This document shows, piece after piece, positions 1-5,823 of a stretch of 5,849 nt of DNA. The DNA is from CAYFPX01 sp964501915 (GTDB lineage: Bacteria > Myxococcota_A > UBA796 > CAJQPC01). The notes below the pieces were generated by a model that searched no databases, was not told the DNA's origin, and saw nothing but the letters and a program-made list of their open reading frames with translations. Each line of letters starts with the position of its first letter. Position 1 is the first letter of the stretch. Location of the stretch: the NCBI GenBank assembly GCA_964501915.1, contig CAZCVP010000314.1, positions 1-5,849 on the forward strand, in the 5' to 3' direction. The position numbers were made by a program, and so were the translations under genes.

Positions 1-81
1 CGGGCCCGCGCGAGCTCGAAGGGTGGGGTCGGGGACTCTCGAGCGCCGGCACTCGTCTCTCGCGCGGAGGCGGAGGCCCTG

Positions 82-1251
82 TCAGTCGCAGACGATGGGC
101 TCCGGGTCCGCCGTGTAGCTGAAGTCTGAGATCACCACCTCGCCTGTCCAGGAGGGATCGTCGGCTTCTCCGTTCATCAGCCAGAGGTTCATGTGCACGC
201 GCTCGTCGCCTTCGGGTGGGTTGTCTTCGCCGGCGTAGACCCAGCACTGGCCCGGTGCCTCGAAGGCGAGGCCCTCGGCGGACCAGACGAAGCGATGGGT
301 GGAGGGGGTCGAGGCGTCGATGGTGTAACGAAAGAGGTTGCCGTCGGTGGTGTAGGGCTGCACCACGAACTGCCCGTTGTCGCCGCCCGGCACACCCCAG
401 ACGGAGTACTCGAAGTCGAGCTCGCGGTGGTTGTGGGCGCCGTCGTCGTCGTAGAGGAACAGGCCCAGGACCGCGTGAGGCTCACCCAGGTCGTCCAGGG
501 GTGTCTCCACGGTGAAGCTGTAGCCCCCATGGCCCAGGGCCTCGGGCAGCCAGACCTCGCTGCAGGAGGGCGTGCCGTTCGCCTGGAGGTGCAGCGAGCC
601 GTCATGGTCGACGGTGGCCTTTGACGAGTCGAAGACGCAGGGGCCCGGTCCCAGCTCGACGTCGCAGATGCCCTTGATCTCCCAGGTCCGATCCGCGAAG
701 TCGAGCTGGCTCGTGGGAGCTTCCCGACTCGCGCAAGCCTTGGGGTAGTCGTCGAGCGAGGGATCCAGCTCGGACTCCCCCGAGGCCTGGGGCGGTTCCC
801 AGCGCCCTGGGACGAGGAAGGCACAGATCTCGGTGGCGGCGGCGTCGGCGCCTCCCGTCGTGATGTCCGCGGCCCAGTCGCCCTCCGCGTCGAGGGTGAC
901 CGTGGGGGAGGCGAAGGTTGGCTTGGTCCACCAGCCCCCAGCCGAGTCCACGTAGATGTAGGGGGCGACGGCGTAGTCCTCGGGCGCATCGGCCTCGCCG
1001 AGGCAGGTGGTGCCGGCCAGGTCCGCGTCGCTGCAGTACTCGGGCACCGAGGTGAGCGAGATGGCCTCGCAGGGCGGCTGGGTGTCGGTGTCGGTGTCCG
1101 TGTCGGTGTCGCTGTCGGTATCGCTGTCGCTGTCGGTGTCCGTGTCGGTGTCGCTGTCCGTGACGGAGCTGTCGGACGGCGAGTCCGGGGGCGTCGCCGA
1201 GGAGTCCTCGGGGGCCGTGGCGACGCAGAGACAGCTCACGAGGATCAGCAC
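82..1251 (-). CDS. GH16-like glycoside hydrolase lipoprotein with Thr-Asp/Ser-Asp linker
   Basis: The 389-residue protein starts at a GTG (1251) with GAGAGG six bases upstream; an in-frame TGA lies just two codons before it, so no longer start exists. A very short signal ends in the lipobox LVSC (Cys7), predicting an outer-membrane lipoprotein (Leu at +2). Residues 31-57 are a Thr-Asp/Ser-Asp linker. Residues 66-178 form an accessory domain with motifs GGWWTKP and DITTGG, of a kind I recall next to GH16 domains. Residues 180-380 resemble a GH16 concanavalin-like fold: HRELDFE (275-281) matches the catalytic ExDxE signature (Glu277, Asp279, Glu281), followed by QFVVQPY, a THRFVW strand and MNLWLMNG. 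The likely substrate is a beta-glucan or other polysaccharide, which the sequence does not settle. The domain could also act as a non-catalytic binder. Family resemblance is from memory; the motif and architecture are directly visible. Confidence 0.75.
   Translation of the reverse strand: MLILVSCLCVATAPEDSSATPPDSPSDSSVTDSDTDTDTDSDSDTDSDTDTDTDTDTQPPCEAISLTSVPEYCSDADLAGTTCLGEADAPEDYAVAPYIYVDSAGGWWTKPTFASPTVTLDAEGDWAADITTGGADAAATEICAFLVPGRWEPPQASGESELDPSLDDYPKACASREAPTSQLDFADRTWEIKGICDVELGPGPCVFDSSKATVDHDGSLHLQANGTPSCSEVWLPEALGHGGYSFTVETPLDDLGEPHAVLGLFLYDDDGAHNHRELDFEYSVWGVPGGDNGQFVVQPYTTDGNLFRYTIDASTPSTHRFVWSAEGLAFEAPGQCWVYAGEDNPPEGDERVHMNLWLMNGEADDPSWTGEVVISDFSYTADPEPIVCD
1081..1161 (-). repeat. 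Degenerate hexanucleotide tandem repeat encoding a (T/S)D linker
   Basis: About thirteen imperfect copies of a six-base unit (GTGTCG on the plus strand, with GCTGTC and GTGTCC variants) encode alternating Thr/Ser-Asp dipeptides, residues 31-57 of the GH16-like lipoprotein. Because the unit is six bases, copy-number change keeps the frame and alters only the length of the flexible, acidic spacer between the lipid anchor and the folded domains. Confidence 0.85.
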
Positions 1252-1257
1252 GACTCA

Positions 1258-1263
1258 CCTCTC
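1258..1263 (-). promoter_or_regulatory. Ribosome binding site for the GH16-like lipoprotein
   Basis: GAGAGG on the minus strand ends six bases before the GTG start at 1251. Together with the in-frame stop immediately upstream it fixes the start, although the resulting signal peptide is unusually short and uncharged. Confidence 0.6.
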
Positions 1264-1280
1264 GGGGGAGGATAGCGTGA

Positions 1281-1587
1281 CCCGCGGTCCAGGCTGAGCG
1301 GTCGGAGCGCAATTGCCTGCGGGAGGTCCAGGCGCTCAACGGCGACGACAAGCCGATCTCCATCGCCCGGTTCGGCGCCCACGACGGGCCTCGGGCCGAC
1401 AACCCCTACAGGAGCCTGGAGGGGCCGGCCACCTGGTCCCGGGTCCTCTTCGAGGGCGTGGCGCAGCACCCCGAGGTGATCGGGCTGGGGGCCTCGTGCT
1501 CGCCGGCGCGGACCAGGGCTTCACTCCCACCCACGTCGTGCTGCTGGACCCGGACGGCCTGGTGCGAGGGAACTGGGGCTCAGGTGA
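1281..1587 (+). pseudogene. Frame-broken gene remnant, possibly thioredoxin-like C-terminal half
   Basis: From 1281 to about 1490 the frame with codons at 1293, 1296 and so on has nearly all third positions G or C and reads as convincing protein (for example CLREVQALNGDD, GPATWSRVLFEGV), but it has no ATG, GTG or TTG before 1458 and a TGA at 1278. At the G run 1487-1491 the coding signal moves to another frame, reading VLAGADQGFTPTHVVLLDPDG. Restoring one G would join them. After NWG near 1577 one further G would bring in the TGA at 1585-1587, 38 bases before the next gene. The TPTHVVLLDPDG stretch resembles the cis-Pro and following strand of redoxin/thioredoxin folds, a weak match. It could be a true pseudogene or a good gene damaged by homopolymer errors; the missing start argues for at least some real loss or misassembly. 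Confidence 0.5.
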
Positions 1588-1625
1588 CCGCGCTGTCCCG
1601 GCCGCTGACCGGCTACGATGGGGTC

Positions 1626-1994
1626 ATGTTCTGGTGGAGACGGATCGCGAGTCGAGACGAGCACCCCCTGGTCCAGCGCACCTGGTTCGCCCTGGTCTCG
1701 CTGGGCCTCGCACTCGCGGTGGTGGTCCTGGTGGCCGGATCCTGGAAGGAGCACCGGGTCAAGGACGCGGCTGTCGATGCCTTCCTCGACCGCTGCTCCG
1801 CCGAGCGGGGCTCGGCCGCGACGTGTAGCGACCTCGTGGAGGACCACGGGTACGACTGCATGCTGTTGGCCTTCCAGCCCGTGGGCTGGAAGTCCGACGA
1901 CGAGCCGACGGTCGACGAGCGAGAGCTCTACGCCTGCCTGATCCAGGGCCCCACGGCTTGGCTGGAGGAGCGCTCTCACCACTCCGGCCGGTGA
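1626..1994 (+). CDS. Small single-pass membrane protein with four extracytoplasmic cysteines
   Basis: The 122-residue product is not recognised. An Arg-containing N-terminus (MFWWRRIASR) precedes one hydrophobic helix at about residues 20-38 (FALVSLGLALAVVVLVAG), then an acidic soluble tail of some 80 residues. By the positive-inside rule the tail lies in the periplasm. It carries Cys57, Cys67, Cys78 and Cys104, which could form two disulfides. The ATG at 1626 is chosen because high G/C at third codon positions begins there, while the open frame further upstream is out of phase with the better coding frame. The ribosome site is weak (GGGG four bases upstream). It follows the broken thioredoxin-like remnant on the same strand by 38 bases, so the two may once have formed an operon. 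It is intact, ending at TGA 1992-1994. Confidence 0.65.
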   Translation: MFWWRRIASRDEHPLVQRTWFALVSLGLALAVVVLVAGSWKEHRVKDAAVDAFLDRCSAERGSAATCSDLVEDHGYDCMLLAFQPVGWKSDDEPTVDERELYACLIQGPTAWLEERSHHSGR

Positions 1995-2063
1995 CCTCCG
2001 TCTCGCGGCGCGCACCCCGCTGACCTGTCCCTCCCCAGCTCGGTCCACCTCCTAGATGACCAC

Positions 2064-2102
2064 GGCGGAAGCGGTGTACCGGTGCGCGAGGCGACTTCCG
2101 CC
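2064..2102. terminator. Long-looped inverted repeat between convergent genes
   Basis: GGCGGAAG (2064-2071) is perfectly complemented by CTTCCGCC (2095-2102), giving an 8-bp stem with a 23-base loop. It sits in the 167-base gap between a plus-strand gene ending at 1994 and a minus-strand gene ending at 2162, where a shared terminator would be expected. Neither side has a T run, so intrinsic termination is unproven. No other feature is visible in this gap. Confidence 0.3.
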
Positions 2103-2161
2103 TCCAGACGATCCTGGGAGCGCCACGAGCTTCAAGGGCCTGGAATCTCGTCGGAGGGCCC

Positions 2162-2620
2162 TCACCGAGGCTCGTAATACAGCCCCTCCAGGCGCAGCAT
2201 CCCCGCCAGCAGCTCCGCCGGCACCCAGTTCAGCTCCCCCCACTCCTCGTCCTCCCCGCGCACGGTGAGCTTCTCGCCGAAGTCCGCATACCACCAGGTG
2301 CCGAAGCAGTCGTAGAGGCGCAGGTGGCCGGGTCGGGGGATCTCGGCGATGCACTCCCGGTCCTCCATCAGCTCCTGCGTGCCGTCCTCCGGGTAGGTGA
2401 TCTCCTCCTGGTACACGAACCGGGCCGTACCCGCCTCGCTGTCGACGGTCAGGGTGTTCTGTCGTTCCAGGGGGGCCTCGAGGTCGTTGTACTCCTGGAA
2501 GCTCACGGTCCAGGACCCTTCGAGGTCGTCGAGGGCCTCCACCGGGACAGGCTCGGTGTCATCGGCGACCAGGGCACAGCCCGCCAGACCGGTCAGGGAC
2601 AGCCAGAGGGGGGACATCAT
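2162..2620 (-). CDS. Small lipoprotein, downstream paralogue of a tandem pair
   Basis: The 152-residue product starts at ATG 2620 (a second ATG follows directly), seven bases after a near-perfect AGGAGG. The signal peptide MMSPLWLSLTGLAGC ends in lipobox LAGC, lipidated on Cys15; Ala at +2 suggests outer-membrane localisation. The mature part is acidic and beta-rich in appearance, with LEGSW (33-37), NTLTVD (55-60), an Arg/Pro turn IPRPGHLRLYDC (94-105) and aromatic strands GTWWYADFG. Cys90 and Cys105 could pair. Its start overlaps the upstream gene's stop (ATGA), implying translational coupling. The order LxGxW, TLxV, then PGxLxxxD is shared with the upstream protein, so I read them as diverged duplicates, perhaps of a lipocalin- or calycin-like barrel. 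That fold is a guess; no known family was recognised. Confidence 0.75.
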   Translation of the reverse strand: MMSPLWLSLTGLAGCALVADDTEPVPVEALDDLEGSWTVSFQEYNDLEAPLERQNTLTVDSEAGTARFVYQEEITYPEDGTQELMEDRECIAEIPRPGHLRLYDCFGTWWYADFGEKLTVRGEDEEWGELNWVPAELLAGMLRLEGLYYEPR

Positions 2621-3051
2621 CGCGACACCTCCTCCATGAGCAGTATGTCGAAGTACAGGATCTCCCCGTCGGTCTCGATCGGCTCGAAGGAGAGCGAGCC
2701 GTAGGGCACATCGGCGTAGGTCTCTTCGATCTGGTCCTCGTCGTACTCATACTCGAAGGAGTAGACGACATCGTGCATCTCCAGCCGGCCAGGGACGGGA
2801 AGCCGGCCCTCACCGACCACTCGCGTGCGCTCCGTCCGCCCCCACACCGTGTCCACGTCCTCGACCTCGTAGGTGAGCACCGCATCGTCCGTCACCTCGA
2901 GGGTGTGGGTGCGGACCTCCCTCGGCTCGTCCCGGTCATCGGGGGTGACCTGCTGCTCGCCGGCCCACACACCAACCAGCTCGGAGGTGTCCTCGACCAG
3001 CCACACGTCCTCGGTGGCACAGCCGGTGAATAGCAGGAGCGAGAGGAGCAC
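2617..3051 (-). CDS. Small acidic lipoprotein, upstream paralogue of a tandem pair
   Basis: The start is taken at GTG 3051, giving 144 residues, because GGAGG sits five bases upstream and the product then begins directly with a signal peptide, MLLSLLLFTGC, lipidated at Cys11 (Ala at +2). A longer open frame to 3132 would overlap the preceding gene and add an unlikely N-terminus. The mature part is strongly acidic, with LVGVW (25-29), HTLEVTDD (49-56), LPVPGRLEMHD (84-94), a Tyr/Glu/Asp-rich stretch FEYEYDEDQIEE (99-110) and a C-terminal strand ILYFDILLMEE. It begins 19 bases after the FG-GAP gene stops and overlaps the next gene by four bases, so all three are probably co-transcribed. The shared motif order marks it as a paralogue of the next gene. 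No known family was recognised; the acidic patch might bind calcium, which is speculation. Confidence 0.75.
   Translation of the reverse strand: MLLSLLLFTGCATEDVWLVEDTSELVGVWAGEQQVTPDDRDEPREVRTHTLEVTDDAVLTYEVEDVDTVWGRTERTRVVGEGRLPVPGRLEMHDVVYSFEYEYDEDQIEETYADVPYGSLSFEPIETDGEILYFDILLMEEVSR
2626..2635 (-). promoter_or_regulatory. Strong ribosome binding site inside the upstream gene
   Basis: GGAGGAGGTG on the minus strand lies within the last codons of the upstream lipoprotein gene and places AGGAGG seven bases before the first ATG (2620). It is the strongest such site in the window and supports abundant, coupled translation of the last operon gene. Confidence 0.75.
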
Positions 3052-3056
3052 GAGAA

Positions 3057-3061
3057 CCTCC
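3057..3061 (-). promoter_or_regulatory. Ribosome binding site that decides a GTG start
   Basis: GGAGG on the minus strand stands five bases before GTG 3051 in the 19-base gap after the FG-GAP gene. It favours the short lipoprotein start over the in-frame upstream codon at 3132. Confidence 0.65.
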
Positions 3062-3070
3062 AGGTTGGAG

Positions 3071-5663
3071 TCAATAGAGCGGGCCCAGGACAAGGCTGGC
3101 CCGGCCGGAGCTCGTGCCACCGTCGTCCGCATAGGGATCCCCGATGACGAGGTCCGCCTCGCCGTCGCCGTTGAAGTCCCCTCCGAAGGCCAGGGAGGTG
3201 CCGGCGTGGGAATAGGATTCGGACGAGCGCCAGCCGGCCTCGGCGTCGCTCAAGGAGCTCGTACCGCCGGTCAGGGAGCCCGAGAGGGCGAGGTAGACAC
3301 CTCCACCGCCGTAGCAGCCCACCAGGAGCTCCTGACCACCGTCGCCGTCCAGGTCCGTGGCCACCGCCAGGGTCGAGCCGCAGTAGTCGCTCCGGTCTCG
3401 GCCTTCGACCGTGGCGTCGGCATCGTCGACACCGATCTCTCCGCCAGCCAGGGACGATCCGAGCAGCACCACCACCCCGCCTGCGTAGGAATCGGGCACG
3501 TCCATGCCCCGAGCCCCGACCAGGAGGTCAGCGTGGCCGTCTCCGTCGACGTCGCCCGTCGCCACGGCGCTGCCGAGGTACTGGTTGGAGGCCCCACCCG
3601 TCACTGCGCCCGCAGCGTCCTCCAGGGCGATGTCGCCGCCGGCCGCCGTGGTGGCGCCGTCGATCCAGGAGACCTTGCCGGCCCGCTCGTAGGCCGTGGA
3701 GTCACTGCTGGCCGCCACCACGAGCTCCGCCAGGCCATCGCCGTCGAGGTCTCCGAGCGCCAGCGCACCCGCGCTCCCGCTGTGACGCTCGGACGAAGCC
3801 ACGCGCAGGTCCGCCTCCGAGACCGTCGCGCTCTGGGGGGCGCCTCCCCACCACACCGCCACCGCACCGGCGGAGAAGTCGTAGCGAGGGGCCGCGACGA
3901 TCGCGTCCGGCGTGCCGTCGCCGCTGAGGTCCCCCACCATGACCACGCTGCCGAGATCGTCGAAGGAGCCCTCCCCGGAGAGCAACACTGCGGAGGTGGT
4001 CGCCACCGTCCCGCTCGCCGAGAGCTCCGAGCCCGCCACCACCATGGCCGCCCCCACCTGCCGACGATCGACCTCGTAGTCAGGATCCCCGATGAGCAGG
4101 TCCGCCAGGCCGTCGCCGTCCAGGTCTCCCGCAGCGGCCACGGTGGTGCCGACCTTGGCCGCGTCCCCATCCCCCTCGATGGACCAGGTCCTGTCGGCGA
4201 GGGTCCCGCTCTCGGACCCGCCGAGCGCGCGGCCGGCGAAGACGGCCACTTCGCCGGCGCCGGCCTGAGGCACCCCGACGACGAGCTCGTCGAGGCCGTC
4301 TCCGTCGAGGTCTGGGAGGAAGTCGAGGGAGGTGCCCGCCTGCTGATCCCGCTCGCTGCCGTCGATGTTGAGGTCCGCTGCCGCCAGGTCCAGGTAGGGG
4401 GACGGCTGGATGATCACGGGGTCCGACTCGACCCAGATCAGGTTCTCGCCGTCCGAAGCTGTCACCAGGCAGCCCCAGGTCTGCCCTTCGGTCGTCCAGG
4501 TCCGGGGAATCGTGTCTCCCGGGTACGAGGTGGTGTGGCCATCGGTGTAGTCCCCGTCCTCCGTGGGCCAGGTGAAGGCGAGCTCGACCTCCTCCCCGTC
4601 GGGATCCACGGGGGCTGAGTCCAGCACGCAGACCAGGTCGTCCCGGTCCTGGCGGGGCTCGCTCGGCTCGATGGTCGCGGTCCCCAGGGTCGGCGGTGCG
4701 TTCACCACCGTGGCCTCCAGGACCTTCTCGGTCACGTCACTGCCATCCGACGCCGTCACCGTCGCTTCGACCACCGCCCCGGACGTCAGCAGACCTCCCT
4801 CGAGCCCATCCAGCCCGGCGTCTTCCACAGGGACCCCGTCCAGGGTCCAGGTCACCTCGACCGTCACGTCGTCCCCGTCCGCATCGTCCGCTACGACCTC
4901 GGCACGCACCGGGGTCGAGCTGAGGGGGGGACTGGGAACGAGCGATGCCACCATGCTCGGCGGCGCGTTCTGGACCGTGGCCTCGAGGCTCCAGGGTCCC
5001 CCCAGGTCATGGCCATCCGAGACCCAGACCTGCACCTCCACGAGGTCGCCCCGGTCGAAGAAGCTCGAGCTCAGGCCGTCTCCCTCCTCGTCGAGCTCCT
5101 GGCCGTCGACCCACCAGGTGATCCGGGGCTCGAGCTCCTGGTCGTCGTCCACGTCGTCGACCCTGTACTCCAACCACAGGATCTCGCCGTCGATGGGCTC
5201 CGCGGGACGGAAGGCCAGGCCCTCGAGGGTGGGCGGGCTGTTGACCACGACCAGCTCCAGCCGGGCCTCCGCCTCATCGACGAGGTCTGTGGCGGTCACG
5301 GTGGCCACGAGGTTCTTCACCCCCCTGAAACAAGCCCCCGGCAACACCAAACCCTTGAAACAAAAAAACNNNNNNNNNNGGTTGGTGGGGGGGGTCCTGG
5401 GGGCCCTTGGGGGGGGGCCCGCGGTTTACCGGGGGGGGGGCCCCCACCTCGCCGTGGAAGCTCAACTCCTCGCCGTCGCGGCTCCAGGCCACGTCCCAGT
5501 ACAGCTCGTCACCGTCGGGATCGTGGCCCTCGAAGACCACCTGGGCGTCGTCGTTCGTGGTGACCGCCTCGCTGACCCAGGCCGCGGAGGCGATGACGGG
5601 GGCCTGGTTGGTGGTCCCGCTCGGTCCCGTACAGGCCAGCAGGAGGATCAGCGAGGGTGTCAT
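3071..5663 (-). CDS. PKD-like and seven-bladed FG-GAP (integrin-alpha-like) lipoprotein, split by an assembly gap
   Basis: Two reliable pieces, 5663-5445 (73 residues) and 5320-3071 (749 residues), lie in different frames on either side of a corrupted gap and together form one protein of at least 822 residues. ATG 5663 gives the signal MTPSLILLLAC, lipidated at Cys11; a GTG at 5690 would add nine residues including one Arg and is a real alternative, as no clear ribosome site marks either. Four Ig/PKD-like domains follow, the last three each introduced by N(S/A)PP (codons near 5242, 4969 and 4702), with recurring WxxDG and VxVxxSDG motifs. The C-terminal part has seven FG-GAP repeats with DxxGDG calcium loops, a complete beta-propeller. 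By family knowledge such proteins act at the cell surface in adhesion or ligand recognition. It heads an apparent operon with two small lipoproteins. Confidence 0.85.
3074..4378 (-). repeat. Seven FG-GAP repeats forming a beta-propeller
   Basis: Seven protein-level repeats of about 60 residues each carry a calcium loop whose first base is near 4312 (DLDGDG), 4126 (DLDGDG), 3931 (DLSGDG), 3751 (DLDGDG), 3553 (DVDGDG), 3355 (DLDGDG) and 3178 (DFNGDG). Each loop is followed by a hydrophobic strand such as ADLLIGDP or AELVVAAS and a (G)xVxVxxG strand. Seven matches the blade number of integrin-alpha propellers, so the domain looks complete and ends exactly at the protein's C-terminus. Confidence 0.9.
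5321..5444. other. Assembly gap with corrupted flanks inside the FG-GAP gene
   Basis: Ten Ns (5370-5379) are flanked on the left by C/A-rich sequence with a repeated TGAAACAA and on the right by G runs of 8, 9 and 10 bases (5387-5394, 5409-5417, 5431-5440). The coding signal stops on both sides and the frame differs by one across it. By comparison with the neighbouring PKD-like domains only about ten codons are missing, so most of these bases are probably read-end artefact rather than genome. Confidence 0.85.
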
Positions 5664-5697
5664 GGACTGGAGACTCTGCCATCGCCACACCCCCAGA

Positions 5698-5714
5698 TGT
5701 CGCAACCTGTCGCA
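5698..5714. promoter_or_regulatory. Direct repeat TGTCGCA with 10-base period, possible operator
   Basis: TGTCGCA occurs at 5698-5704 and 5708-5714, separated by ACC, so the two copies face the same side of the helix. They lie 35-51 bases upstream of the FG-GAP start, where a promoter or activator site is expected. If the alternative GTG start at 5690 is used they would be even closer. No promoter boxes could be assigned with confidence. Confidence 0.35.
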
Positions 5715-5730
5715 GGGCGCGGACGGCCCG

Positions 5731-5751
5731 GGTCAGCGGGCCCTGCTGACC
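5731..5751. promoter_or_regulatory. Perfect 7-bp inverted repeat upstream of the FG-GAP operon
   Basis: GGTCAGC (5731-5737) and GCTGACC (5745-5751) are exact complements around a seven-base loop GGGCCCT. The element is 68-88 bases upstream of the FG-GAP start. It could be a dimeric repressor site, or a terminator of whatever lies upstream, but no T run follows on either strand. Confidence 0.35.
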
Positions 5752-5757
5752 CTCTCC

Positions 5758-5820
5758 AGCCCTCCCCCACCACCCCCCCCCCCCAGTACCCCCCACCCCA
5801 CCACCAAACAACCCCCAAGC
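5758..5820. other. C/A-rich low-complexity stretch, probable sequencing artefact
   Basis: The stretch is almost only C and A with a run of twelve Cs (5773-5784) and several CCACC and CAAAC units. It resembles the left flank of the N gap and, read outward, its right flank. No coding signal is present. It probably marks the end of reliable sequence for this genome. Confidence 0.6.
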
Positions 5821-5823
5821 ATC

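Noticed and set aside
1081..1161. Tandem repeat as a CRISPR-like array
   Set aside because: The units are six bases with no spacers and lie in frame within a coding region as a Thr/Ser-Asp linker.
1277..1297. GTG at 1277 with an excellent ribosome site (GGGGGAGG) as start of the broken plus-strand gene
   Set aside because: The frame stops after six codons (TGA at 1295). One extra deletion would be needed to join the coding frame, so it is only a possibility, not supported.
602..1402. A 266-codon minus-strand frame giving His/Arg repeats
   Set aside because: It is the out-of-frame reading of the hexanucleotide repeat and GH16-like gene; it carries none of the domain motifs.
1245..1469. A short minus-strand frame (74 codons) upstream of the GH16-like gene
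   Set aside because: Third-position G/C is lower than on the plus strand here and it overlaps the start of the GH16-like gene.
1521..2048. A 175-codon minus-strand open frame over the four-cysteine protein
   Set aside because: Its translation is Arg/Gly/Pro-rich low-sense sequence with poor codon bias; the plus-strand frame has a clear transmembrane helix and strong third-position G/C.
2136..2161. GGGCC/GGCCC pairing near the end of the downstream lipoprotein gene
   Set aside because: A five-base stem in this G/C-rich sequence is expected by chance and there is no T run.
2873..4618. A 581-codon open frame on the plus strand, antisense to the propeller gene
   Set aside because: It is a by-product of G/C-rich third positions and repeated calcium-loop codons on the minus strand. 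Its translation has no domain sense, while the minus strand gives seven clear FG-GAP repeats.
5698..5715. Possible sigma-54 promoter (TGC and TTGC elements on the minus strand)
   Set aside because: The spacing between the elements is two bases too short and the GG of the -24 element is missing.
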